Positions 20,077 through 28,091 of a stretch of 64,000 bases of DNA are shown here, one piece after another. The first letter of the stretch is position 1. The number at the start of each line of letters is the position of its first letter. Source of the stretch: CAYZWU01 sp964482235. GTDB lineage: Bacteria; Planctomycetota; B15-G4; CAYZWU01. The notes beneath the pieces are model-generated. The model did not search any database and had not been told where the DNA came from. It saw only the letters and a program-made list of their open reading frames with translations. The translations under genes were made by a program, and so were the position numbers. Where the stretch lies: NCBI GenBank assembly GCA_964482235.1, contig CAYZWU010000015.1, positions 44,358-108,357 on the forward strand, written 5' to 3'.

Positions 20077-20766
20077 ATGAACCTCCGTCTTATCCTGTTC
20101 GACATCGATGGAACGCTCGTCAACACCGGCGGCGCCGGGCTGCGCGCCTTCGACCAGGCCATGAAAACCTGCTTCGGGGAGGCGATCCGGCTCAAGGACA
20201 CATCGCCCGCCGGCAAGACCGATTCCGCCATCTTTCAGGAGGTCTTCGAGACGCTGAAGGGCCGCCTCCCCAGACCGGAGGAGGAGAAGGCGCTCTTCGA
20301 CTCCTACCTAGGCAACCTTCGCGTGGAAGTGCAGAGGTCCGAGCTCTTTCGAGTCCTTCCCGGTGTGGAGGAGCTCCTTCAGTGCTTGCAGAGCGACGAC
20401 CGTTTCTTTCTCGCGCTCGGAACGGGCAACATCGAGGAAGGAGCCTGGATCAAGCTGCGCCGTCCCGGGCTCGACCGGTTCTTCTCCTGCGGCGGATTCG
20501 GATCCGATTCGGCAGACCGGGCGGAAATCCTGCGGACGGCGGTGGAGAAGGCCGAGCAGGCCAAGGGCTCCTCGGCCCCCTTCGAAGAGATCTACGTGGT
20601 GGGCGACACACCGCGCGATATCGCCGCCGGCCGGGCGATCGGCGCCCGGACCGTTGCGGTGGCCTCCGGCCCCTACGAGCTCGAATCGCTGAAGCCTCAT
20701 GCCCCCGACCTGCTCGTTCAGGATCTCTCCGAGACGGAATCGATGCTCCGATGGTTTCTCGCATGA
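20077..20766 (+). CDS. HAD-superfamily hydrolase, phosphoglycolate phosphatase-like
   Basis: This 229-residue protein has the HAD motifs in order: I, FDIDGTLVNTGG (residues 7-18, nucleophile Asp 8); II, ALGTGNIEEG near 114 (Thr/Asn position); III, a Lys near 120-125 (IKLRR); IV, VVGDTPRDIAAG near 173. The helical cap between motifs I and II is of the PGP/beta-phosphoglucomutase class. The substrate cannot be fixed. The gene overlaps the E1-like gene by 4 bases (ATGA), so the products may act together. Confidence 0.85.
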   Translation: MNLRLILFDIDGTLVNTGGAGLRAFDQAMKTCFGEAIRLKDTSPAGKTDSAIFQEVFETLKGRLPRPEEEKALFDSYLGNLRVEVQRSELFRVLPGVEELLQCLQSDDRFFLALGTGNIEEGAWIKLRRPGLDRFFSCGGFGSDSADRAEILRTAVEKAEQAKGSSAPFEEIYVVGDTPRDIAAGRAIGARTVAVASGPYELESLKPHAPDLLVQDLSETESMLRWFLA

Positions 20767-21533
20767 ACGACGACCAGTACGATCGCCAGATGCTCTTCGG
20801 ACCGATCGGTGCGCAAGGACAGGACCTGCTTGCGAAGAGCACGGTCTTCCTGGCGGGCTGCGGCGCCCTCGGCTCCACCATCGCCGGCCACCTGGTCCGA
20901 TGCGGCGTGGGCCGCCTCGTCTTCTGCGACCGCGACAGGGTCGAGCTCAGCAACCTCCCCAGGCAATGCCTCTTCGAGTATGACGATGCCGTCAACGGCA
21001 TTCCCAAGGTGGAGGCGGCGCGCCGCAGGCTCAGCCGCGTCAATCCGAATGTCGCGCTGGAAGGACACTGCATCGAGCTCGACAGGTCGAACATCGAGGC
21101 CTTCGTCCGGCAGGCCGACTGCGTGGCCGACGGCTCGGACAACTTCGACCTCAGGCTCCTGCTCAACGATGCCGCGCTGAAGAACAAGGTCCCCTGGATC
21201 TACACCGGTGTCATTGCAGGAGAAGGCCAGAGCTTCACGATCCCTGCCGGCGGCCGCCCCTGCCTCCGCTGCTACGTCCGGGCCCTGCCCCCGCCCGGCA
21301 CGGTGCCGACCTGCGCCACGGCGGGCGTGATCGGTCCGGCCGTGGGTTTGATGGGGTCGCTCGCCGCGACGGAAGTCGTGCGTATCCTCACCGGCCACCC
21401 CCCTGCCAACAAGGGACGGATCACCGTCGCCGACATCTGGAACAACAGAATCCGCCATGCGACCCTGGAACCTGATCCCACCTGCCCGGCATGCGGATCG
21501 GGCAGGTACGAGTTTCTCACCGGTCGGGACTGA
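20763..21533 (+). CDS. ThiF/MoeB-family E1-like adenylyltransferase
   Basis: This 256-residue protein adenylates the C-terminus of a ubiquitin-fold sulfur carrier in the ThiF/MoeB pattern. It has QMLFGPIGAQGQDLL, the nucleotide-binding FLAGCGALGSTIAGHL, FCDRDRVELSNLPRQ, the conserved GSDNFDLRLLLND (about 120), two zinc-binding pairs (CLRCY and CPACG), and the presumed catalytic Cys in PTCATAGVIGP near residue 180. No thiS, moaD or other partner is beside it, so its pathway is unassigned. It overlaps the HAD gene and runs tail to tail with rnd, overlapping 17 bases. Confidence 0.88.
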   Translation: MNDDQYDRQMLFGPIGAQGQDLLAKSTVFLAGCGALGSTIAGHLVRCGVGRLVFCDRDRVELSNLPRQCLFEYDDAVNGIPKVEAARRRLSRVNPNVALEGHCIELDRSNIEAFVRQADCVADGSDNFDLRLLLNDAALKNKVPWIYTGVIAGEGQSFTIPAGGRPCLRCYVRALPPPGTVPTCATAGVIGPAVGLMGSLAATEVVRILTGHPPANKGRITVADIWNNRIRHATLEPDPTCPACGSGRYEFLTGRD

Positions 21534-22698
21534 CCGACTCCTTGATCGTCCTGAGGATATCCTCGCCGTATTCCTTGAAGCGCCACGGCTCGAGATTCTC
21601 GATCTCGCGAAGCTCCCTGTTGTTGCGGGGCATGGCAATGGCGACATCCAGGAGAAGGGACGACTTCGCCACGAGCGAGATCTCCACGCCCCTCTTCGCG
21701 GCTCTGTCGATTCGCCACTGCCGGAGGGCGTCGTAGCACCTCTTCTGGACTACCGAGAGGATGGGAGGGATGGCCGAGGGTGGAGGCGGCTTATCCTTCA
21801 GACGAAGCGGCCCCTTCCTGACGGCTGCCGCAATCAGCTCGATGATGTTCCGCCCCTCGGACTGGGCAAGAGTGGCGCTTACCCCGCGCATGCGGCGCAA
21901 TGCGCGTATGGAGGCCGGCTTCCTGCGAGCGATCTCGAGTAGCCCGCTGTCGCTGATCACGCGGAAAAGGGCCCGATCCAGCCTCTTGGCCACGCGGTCA
22001 CGAAGAAGGAAGAGGTCGCGGAGGACGCGCATCGTTACCGGATCAAGGGTCCGGGCACCCCTGATACGGAGGAAATCATGGGGCGACGCCTTCTTGCCGT
22101 TCGCCACGGCGGCGCAGATGTGCTCGAATTCGCTGTGTGCCTCCTCGACGCGGCCGAGATTCTGCAGGCGCTTCGTCAGAAGGTTCTTCAGCTGGATCAG
22201 GTAGGCGGTGTCCCTGGCCGCATAATCGATCATGTCATGGCTCAACGGTCGCCTTTCCCAGTCGGCCTTCTGGTACTTCTTCTCCAGGCTGATACCGTAG
22301 ACGTCTTCGAGAAGACCGGCAAGACCGACACGCTTCATCCCGAGGATCCTGGCCGCGGCCATGGTGTCGAAGATGTTCCTGAAGGAGAAGGAATACTCCT
22401 TCTTGAACTGGATGATGTCGTTCTCGCCGGCATGAAAAATCTTCATGCAGCTTGTATCGGCGAAGAGATCGCCCATGATGGCAAGGTTGATGTCGCCCTG
22501 CGGATCGACCACCCAGCTCCTGTTCCGGATGGACAGCTGGACCAGGCAGATCCGCGTGGTGTAGGCGAAGTAGCTGTTCTGCTCCGTGTCCACGGCGAGT
22601 TCCGGCGAGCGCGATATCTCGCGGACCACGGCTTCGAAATCAGCCTGCGATTCGATGAGTTCGTGGGAGAAGGCGTGCGGATCGGTGGATGCTCTCAT
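21517..22698 (-). CDS. rnd: Ribonuclease D
   Basis: This 393-residue 3'-to-5' exoribonuclease of the DEDD family is expected to trim tRNA and other RNA 3' ends. The exonuclease domain (about residues 15-190) has LAVDTEQNSY (Asp and Glu of motif I), HAGENDIIQF (motif II Asp), and DYAARDTAYL (motif III). An HRDC domain (about 210-290) follows. The start is placed at the ATG at 22698; a TTG three codons upstream is possible. The 3' end overlaps the E1-like gene on the other strand. Confidence 0.92.
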   Translation of the reverse strand: MRASTDPHAFSHELIESQADFEAVVREISRSPELAVDTEQNSYFAYTTRICLVQLSIRNRSWVVDPQGDINLAIMGDLFADTSCMKIFHAGENDIIQFKKEYSFSFRNIFDTMAAARILGMKRVGLAGLLEDVYGISLEKKYQKADWERRPLSHDMIDYAARDTAYLIQLKNLLTKRLQNLGRVEEAHSEFEHICAAVANGKKASPHDFLRIRGARTLDPVTMRVLRDLFLLRDRVAKRLDRALFRVISDSGLLEIARRKPASIRALRRMRGVSATLAQSEGRNIIELIAAAVRKGPLRLKDKPPPPSAIPPILSVVQKRCYDALRQWRIDRAAKRGVEISLVAKSSLLLDVAIAMPRNNRELREIENLEPWRFKEYGEDILRTIKESVSPDR

Positions 22699-22862
22699 GG
22701 TCGACAATAATCGCTCGAAGCGGGTTTTCCTCCTGGCAATGCGTGTGAAACAGGCCCCAAGGATGCGGAATCTTTTTGAAGTTGAACCGTTGCGAAGAAT
22801 GAATGTAACATGATTGTTCCGTCGCGTCCCAGATAAAATTAGAGCACCCGGAGGAGGCTGAT

Positions 22863-23786
22863 GTGGCGCATGCCGTCGAACTCGAATCGGTGACCAAGAA
22901 CTTCGCCGACTTCCGCGCCGTGGACACTCTGTCGCTGACAGTGCCGGAGGGAAAGGTCTACGGATTCATCGGCCCGAACGGGGCCGGCAAGACCACGACG
23001 ATCCGGATGATCATGAACATCATCCACCCTGACAGCGGCCGGATCCGGGTGCTCGGCTCGTCCCGGACGGCCGACCAGCGCAGGCGGATCGGCTATCTCC
23101 CCGAAGAGCGCGGTCTCTACAAGAAGATGAAGGTCCGTGAGATCCTGCGTTTCTTCGGCACCATCAAGGGGCAGCCGCGGACCGAGGCCGCCAGGCGGGC
23201 CGAGGCGTGGCTCGAGCGGATGTCGCTCGACGAGTGGGGCGGCAGAAAGGTCGAAGCGCTCTCCAAGGGGATGTCCCAGAAGATCCAGTTCATCGCCACG
23301 GTGATCCACGAACCCGATCTCGTGATCCTGGACGAACCGTTCAGCGGGCTCGATCCGGTCAACACCGAGGTCCTGAAGGAGATCATCCTCGACCTGAGGA
23401 AGAACGGGCGCACCGTGATCTTCTCCACCCACGTGATGGAGCAGGCCGAGCAGCTCTGCGACTTCATCTTCATGATCAACAGGGGCCGCAAGGTTCTGGA
23501 CGGACCGCTGGGGGAGATCAAGGCGGCACACCGGACGGGCACGATCACGATCCGCTTCGAGGGGGATCCCTCCTTCCTGAACGAGATCGACGGCGTGGCA
23601 TCATTCACCCTGGCGAACGGGCACGCCGACATCCTCCCTGCGGCGGCCGTGGATCCGAGAGTCATCCTGGCCTCCTCCCTGGAGAAGGGCGATGTCACGG
23701 GATTCGACATCAAGGAGCCGTCCCTCCACGACATCTTTCTCCGCAAGGCCGGCGAAAAGGAAGGAGCGCAGAACGATGCTGAATAA
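22863..23786 (+). CDS. ABC transporter ATP-binding protein, NatA-like
   Basis: This 307-residue protein has Walker A GPNGAGKTT (residues 37-45), the ABC signature LSKGMSQK near 137, and Walker B LVILDEPFSGLDP near 157, then a C-terminal extension of about 85 residues, as in NatA-type exporter ATPases. Residues from the LDPVN segment to FSTHVMEQAEQLCDF match the same group. The start is GTG preceded by GGAGG. The next gene, overlapping, is its permease. The exported substrate is unknown; Na+ is one candidate from homology. Confidence 0.9.
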   Translation: MAHAVELESVTKNFADFRAVDTLSLTVPEGKVYGFIGPNGAGKTTTIRMIMNIIHPDSGRIRVLGSSRTADQRRRIGYLPEERGLYKKMKVREILRFFGTIKGQPRTEAARRAEAWLERMSLDEWGGRKVEALSKGMSQKIQFIATVIHEPDLVILDEPFSGLDPVNTEVLKEIILDLRKNGRTVIFSTHVMEQAEQLCDFIFMINRGRKVLDGPLGEIKAAHRTGTITIRFEGDPSFLNEIDGVASFTLANGHADILPAAAVDPRVILASSLEKGDVTGFDIKEPSLHDIFLRKAGEKEGAQNDAE

Positions 23787-25113
23787 CATCATGATCATTG
23801 CGGTGCGCGAATTCAAAGAGATGGTCAAGACAAAGGCGTTCATCATCGGCGCCATCCTGATGCCCGTGCTCCTCGTGGCCTTTTTCGGCTTCTCGATCCT
23901 GCTCCAGACCGAGGAGCCGGAGGGGGAGAAGAAGATGGCCGTGGTGGACTACACCGGACGCCTCTTCGACCGCCTGGCCGACGAGGTGCGCAAGCGAAAC
24001 GACTTCAAGAAGCCGTCCGACGAGGCGGCGCCGGGAGAGGAGCCGGATCAGCAGGGAGAGGACCTCCACAAGATGAAGTTCCGGCTCCAGTCCGTGCTTC
24101 CGGGAGAGCGGACGCGGGACGACATCATCAAGGACCTGACCGCCAGGGTGACGGACAACGAGCTCTTTGCCTTCGTCGTGATCGGCTCCGACGTCGTGGC
24201 GGACGAGACGAAGGGCGCCGCCCTGGACGGCCGCGTGGAGTACTTCACCAACTCCCCCACCTACGACGACCTCCCCCGCTGGCTCAGCGGCGCGCTGAAC
24301 AGCTGCGTCAAGGAGATCTGGTACAAGGACAAGGAGGTGAAGCCCGAGGTGATCCGGATGATCGAGTACCGCGTCCCCTTCACCCGGCTCAATCTTTCCG
24401 CCGGCGAGAAGGCACCCGAGGAGATCGACGAGACGGTGGCCTTCCTGACGCCCATGGCTTTCATGATCCTCCTGTTCATGGGAGTCTTCACCTGCGCCGC
24501 TCCGCTTCTCACCTCGGTGATCGAGGAGAAGGGCAACCGCGTGGTGGAGATCCTTCTCTCGTCGGTGACGCCCTTCGAGCTCATGGCCGGCAAGATCATC
24601 GGCCTGGCATCCGTGGGGCTCACGCTGATGATCCTCTGGGGAGGCGGCGGCTACATGGCGGCAAGCTGGAAGGGCTTCGCCCAGTTCATCGAGATCGAGA
24701 ACGTGGGGCACTTCATCGGCTGCTTCATCTTCGGCTTCCTGATGTGGGGCGGCTTCTACGCCGCCATCGGTGCCGCGTGCAACACGTTGAAGGAAGCGCA
24801 GAGCCTCATGGGGCCGATCGGCATCCTGCTCTGGGTTCCCTGGTTCACCTGGTTCTTCGTGGTGCAGAATCCCGACAGCACCCTTTCCCTCGTGCTGACC
24901 TACATCCCCCTGCTCACGCCGTTCATGCTGATCCTCCGGATGGCCGTGCCGCCGGGCCCGGCGCTTCTCGAGATCCTCCTGGCCTACGCCTGCATGGCGG
25001 CGACAACGCTCCTGATCCTCTGGGGCGCGGGCCGGATCTTTCGAACGGGAATCCTGATGTACGGAAAGCCGCCGAAACTAAGAGAGCTCCTCCGCTGGAT
25101 TCGCACTGCATAG
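23776..25113 (+). CDS. ABC-2 type permease, NatB-like
   Basis: This 445-residue membrane protein pairs with the upstream ATPase. It has an N-terminal helix (AFIIGAILMPVLLVAFFGFSI), a long extracytoplasmic loop (about residues 50-220), then about six C-terminal helices including LTPMAFMILLFMGVFTCAAP and a conserved segment EEKGNRVVEILLSSVTPFELMAGKI, typical of the ABC-2 exporter family. It starts 11 bases before the ATPase stop. A plausible terminator lies at 25317-25343. Confidence 0.9.
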   Translation: MLNNIMIIAVREFKEMVKTKAFIIGAILMPVLLVAFFGFSILLQTEEPEGEKKMAVVDYTGRLFDRLADEVRKRNDFKKPSDEAAPGEEPDQQGEDLHKMKFRLQSVLPGERTRDDIIKDLTARVTDNELFAFVVIGSDVVADETKGAALDGRVEYFTNSPTYDDLPRWLSGALNSCVKEIWYKDKEVKPEVIRMIEYRVPFTRLNLSAGEKAPEEIDETVAFLTPMAFMILLFMGVFTCAAPLLTSVIEEKGNRVVEILLSSVTPFELMAGKIIGLASVGLTLMILWGGGGYMAASWKGFAQFIEIENVGHFIGCFIFGFLMWGGFYAAIGAACNTLKEAQSLMGPIGILLWVPWFTWFFVVQNPDSTLSLVLTYIPLLTPFMLILRMAVPPGPALLEILLAYACMAATTLLILWGAGRIFRTGILMYGKPPKLRELLRWIRTA

Positions 25114-25152
25114 AGCCTGCCGGATTGGGTGCTCGGTGGGGCCTGCCCAGGC

Positions 25153-25238
25153 CGGATGTGGTCGAAATTTTGCTCCCTCAGGCATGACTTGCCTGCGGCA
25201 AGCCATGAAGTCGGTCGCAATAATTCCGACCACATCCG
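25153..25238. repeat. Long inverted repeat IR2 (about 21-bp arms, nested inner hairpin)
   Basis: Arms 25153-25173 and 25217-25238 are inverted copies with one mismatch and one insertion. The 43-base interior holds a second hairpin, 25183-25193 with 25197-25207 (10 of 11 matching, TGC loop). The whole can fold as a compound cruciform. It begins 39 bases after the permease stop and lacks a T-run. Confidence 0.85.
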
Positions 25239-25316
25239 ACCATGAAAGGGATCTCAACGAGCAACAAATCCGGCAGACTCCCTTCCTAAATGTTTTAATT
25301 ATTTTCAAGAAAAGAG

Positions 25317-25343
25317 AAACTGAGCCCCTAGGCTCAGTTTTTT
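25317..25343 (+). terminator. Rho-independent terminator after the ABC permease
   Basis: AAACTGAGCC (25317-25326) pairs with GGCTCAGTTT (25331-25340) across a CCTA loop, and a run of Ts follows (25338-25343). It lies about 200 bases past the permease stop, with IR2 in between. Confidence 0.9.
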
Positions 25344-25371
25344 CATTAACTCTTAATAATAATAAAAGTGT

Positions 25372-25612
25372 GGAACTGACATTGCCCCCTTCCAGAAGAG
25401 CACTCGTGTCAAAAATCCAATCCCCCAGTGCGATCGATCCAATCGGAGTTGTGCGGTCCTTCAGAGCCGCCTAAAGGAGCGACTTCGCGACGTCCGAAGG
25501 CTCTGAAGGACCGCACAACTCCGACCGCAAGCCCTCTCAATATCCCAAGACAATGAAAAATAGATTACAATTTTGACCTTCTCTTCTAAATAACGTCTGG
25601 AATGTCAGTTCC
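25372..25612. repeat. 12-bp inverted repeat flanking a 217-base segment
   Basis: GGAACTGACATT (25372-25383) and AATGTCAGTTCC (25601-25612) are perfect inverted copies. A second short inverted pair, AGAAGAG (25394-25400) and CTCTTCT (25581-25587), sits inside at similar offset. IR3 lies within. The layout resembles the ends of a small non-coding mobile element, but no target duplication was recognised. Confidence 0.5.
25443..25524. repeat. Long inverted repeat IR3 (26-bp perfect arms, conserved loop)
   Basis: Arms 25443-25468 and 25499-25524 are perfect 26-bp inverted copies. The 30-base loop contains TAAAGGAGCGAC followed by TTCGCGACGTCC (25472-25495). This motif is 21 of 24 identical to the loop of IR4 read on the opposite strand. 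No T-run follows, so it is not a typical terminator. Confidence 0.93.
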
Positions 25613-25701
25613 GCTTCGAGAGTCCCGCGGGACTGTGTCGTTCTCAGTAGCGAGTCCATTCGCCGGGCAAAGATTCCGGCGGAAGGAGGGAATCCGGCAG
25701 C

Positions 25702-26280
25702 ATGGCGGCATCTGACATCAGCAGGGATCTCCTGAGCGACACCGAGCTGAAGGAGCGCTTCCTCGAGGGCGACGAGAAGTCGTTCGATGCCATCGTGCTT
25801 CGGTACGAGTCGCTCGTCCGCGCCATCCTCTACCGGCTGGCGGGAAATCCCGAGGACGCCGAGGACGTGGCGCAGGAAACCTTCCTGCGTGTCTACAGCC
25901 ATCTCGGGGGTTTCAGGGGCGAAGCGTCGCTCAAGACCTGGATCCTGAGGATCGCGACCAATCTCGCGCGGGACCTGCAGCGGAGAAGGGAGAGGAGGCC
26001 GCCTATCCTTCCTCTCGAGGAGCCCGCTCTCAAGGCTTTGCCCGGATCGCAGGGGGAAAGCCCGCCGGCCAGGCTCTCGCTGAAGGAGAAGACCCGGGCC
26101 GTTGCCGCCGCCCTTGACCTTCTACCCTTCAAACAGCGAGCCGCCCTGACCATGAAGGTGATCGGCGACATGAGCTACGAGGAGATCGCCGCGGCGCTCG
26201 ACACGACGGCCAACTCGGTCAAGTCGAGCGCCCACCTGGCTCGCAAGAGGTTGCTCGGCATGCTCGGAGACAGGCTTTGA
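25702..26280 (+). CDS. ECF sigma-70 factor (RpoE-like)
   Basis: This 192-residue protein directs RNA polymerase to a stress or envelope regulon. Region 2 (about residues 25-95) contains YRLAGNPEDAEDVAQETFLR and LKTWILRIATNLARDLQRR; region 4 (about 130-185) contains LPFKQRAALTMKVIGDMSYEEIAAAL with the helix-turn-helix TTANSVKSSAHLARKRL. Regions 1.1 and 3 are absent, defining the ECF class. A strong SD (GGAAGGAGGG) precedes the ATG. The anti-sigma factor follows 16 bases later, so the unit is likely autoregulated. Confidence 0.93.
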   Translation: MAASDISRDLLSDTELKERFLEGDEKSFDAIVLRYESLVRAILYRLAGNPEDAEDVAQETFLRVYSHLGGFRGEASLKTWILRIATNLARDLQRRRERRPPILPLEEPALKALPGSQGESPPARLSLKEKTRAVAAALDLLPFKQRAALTMKVIGDMSYEEIAAALDTTANSVKSSAHLARKRLLGMLGDRL

Positions 26281-26296
26281 CCATGGGAGGAAAGAA

Positions 26297-28090
26297 ATGA
26301 ACGGCTGCAGGATGGGACGACGGTTCCTGATGCTCTATCTCGATCGCGAGCTCGAGCCGGACCAGGCCCTCGGGTTCGAGACTCATCTCGACACCTGCCA
26401 GGAATGCGCCGGACATCTCGAGCGAAACCGGAAGGTCGAGGATCTGCTCGAGAACACGCTCTCTCCTCTCACATCGCCCGAGATGAGCGCCGCCTTTCTC
26501 GACAAGGTTCGCCTTCGTCTCGAGGGCGATGCCGCCGCGAAGGAAGACTCTTCAGCAGGGCCGGATCAGGCGCAAAGCAGGCCGACACGAATTCCGCGCC
26601 GCTCTCTCCGCATCCTCTGGGCTGCTGCCGGAGCAGCGGCGGCGGCAATCATACTCGTCTGGAGCTTTCATCAGCAGGAGGAAGCCGTTCCGGCTAAAAG
26701 GGCGGCAATCGCCGATTCCGGAAAACCGCACATTGTCGCCGACACCCGGACAACTGCCGAGGAGGCGAAGGAACGCCTGCTCGCCAGGCAGGAGCTGCGA
26801 GCCGTTCTGGAAAAGCTCTCCGGGATTCCCGATGCAGACCTTTGCCGTTCTTTCGAGGAAGGAACGACGTCCCTGAAGAGCAAGGGATGGCGTATCGACA
26901 TCCTCCTCTGCCGGGCGCTCCTGCACGAGGAGGATCAGGCCCTGCGCTCGGCGATCCGGCTGGCAGGACGATGGTCCGGCTTCGCCTCCGTGCCGCGGGC
27001 CATCGATTCGCTCGAGCGCCTGCTGAAGGAGAGACGGTATCCACTGGAGACAATGACCGCCCTGGCCGCGCTCGACGGGCCGCGGGCGGAAGCCGCGCTC
27101 GGAAAGGCGCTCCTTGATCAGGAGCTCCGGTATCACGCACTGGCATGCCTCGAATCGATGCCTGGCGACGGGCCTGCCTTTCGGATAGCGAAAGCGCTTC
27201 CCATCGACCGCCGCTCGAGCCAGGAGCCGCTCTCGATCTTCGAAACGACAGCACTGGCCGCCCTCTCGCGGATGGGACCGCGGGGCGTGAAGGGGATCCT
27301 CGAGTTCATGGGACGCCATGAACCCGATGAAGAGCTCGTCCGCTCAGTCAGCATGTCGGGCTCCGGATTCGGCCGCGAACTGGCCGCGCTCCTGCCCGGC
27401 CTCAGGGGCCAGAAACGGGATGCGGCGCTCCGGATCGCGGCATCGCTGCGCCTGGAAGAGGCGCTCCCCCTGATGCGGCGCGCCGCCGAGCGATCGTCCC
27501 TCGAGCCGCGAATCCTTGCCCTGATCACCTCGACGGGCGGCCCTCATGCGGTGAAGACGCTGGTGGAGATCTATCAAGGCCCCGTCTCGCTCCGCGAACG
27601 CCGGCGCATCGCCGCGGCCCTCGTTCGAACCCTCTCCCTTTATCCCGATGAGCTGGAATCGACCATGCAGCGTGCCTTCGAGCTTCTTCCCGCCGAACAG
27701 GGCGGACTGATCCCGGAGCTGCTCGCCATGGAAGGGACGGGGGAGGCGTGCCGGGCATTGGCCTGGATCGTCGGCAACCAGCCCGGGATTTCCGTCCAGG
27801 CCGCCTTCGAGCTGGCGCGGACCGGTTCGGACGAAGCGCTTCCCCTGCTCCTGGCTCTGATCGAGGGAGAGCGCCTGCCCCAGGAAGCCCAGGCAGCGGC
27901 GTCCGCGGCCGCGATCCTCCTGGGCGGCAGGGAAACGGTGGAGAGCATACTCGGCGAGGGAGCCCGCATCAGCGGGAAGGGCTCTGCCGGATCGGGTCGG
28001 CCCGGCCGCATCACCGATTCCCGTTTCAGAAGATTACTCGAAATCATCGAACAACATCCTTCATCAAAAAACAGCGCAACTGGAGGTTAA
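26297..28090 (+). CDS. Zinc-finger anti-sigma factor fused to a HEAT-like repeat domain
   Basis: The 597-residue protein begins with a putative zf-HC2 anti-sigma domain: MGRRFLMLYLDRELEP and HLDTCQECAGHL (H-x3-C-x2-C) within the first 50 residues, which binds ECF sigma factors. A single membrane helix lies at about 105-125 (ILWAAAGAAAAAIILVWSF). The remaining 470 residues, presumably periplasmic, are Ala/Leu/Arg-rich antiparallel helices like HEAT repeats (such as TMTALAALDGPRAEAALGKALL). The repeat domain would be the sensing part. GGAGGAAAG precedes the ATG; the sigma gene is immediately upstream. Confidence 0.85.
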   Translation: MNGCRMGRRFLMLYLDRELEPDQALGFETHLDTCQECAGHLERNRKVEDLLENTLSPLTSPEMSAAFLDKVRLRLEGDAAAKEDSSAGPDQAQSRPTRIPRRSLRILWAAAGAAAAAIILVWSFHQQEEAVPAKRAAIADSGKPHIVADTRTTAEEAKERLLARQELRAVLEKLSGIPDADLCRSFEEGTTSLKSKGWRIDILLCRALLHEEDQALRSAIRLAGRWSGFASVPRAIDSLERLLKERRYPLETMTALAALDGPRAEAALGKALLDQELRYHALACLESMPGDGPAFRIAKALPIDRRSSQEPLSIFETTALAALSRMGPRGVKGILEFMGRHEPDEELVRSVSMSGSGFGRELAALLPGLRGQKRDAALRIAASLRLEEALPLMRRAAERSSLEPRILALITSTGGPHAVKTLVEIYQGPVSLRERRRIAAALVRTLSLYPDELESTMQRAFELLPAEQGGLIPELLAMEGTGEACRALAWIVGNQPGISVQAAFELARTGSDEALPLLLALIEGERLPQEAQAAASAAAILLGGRETVESILGEGARISGKGSAGSGRPGRITDSRFRRLLEIIEQHPSSKNSATGG

Positions 28091-28091
28091 A

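Larger units (their letters stand above)
25114..25701. other. Noncoding region rich in inverted repeats
   Basis: No supportable gene is seen in these 588 bases between the ABC permease and the sigma factor. It contains IR2, a terminator, IR3 and a 12-bp inverted repeat whose arms lie 217 bases apart (each listed separately). The last 90 bases before the sigma factor include its ribosome-binding site, GGAAGGAGGG. Confidence 0.7.
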
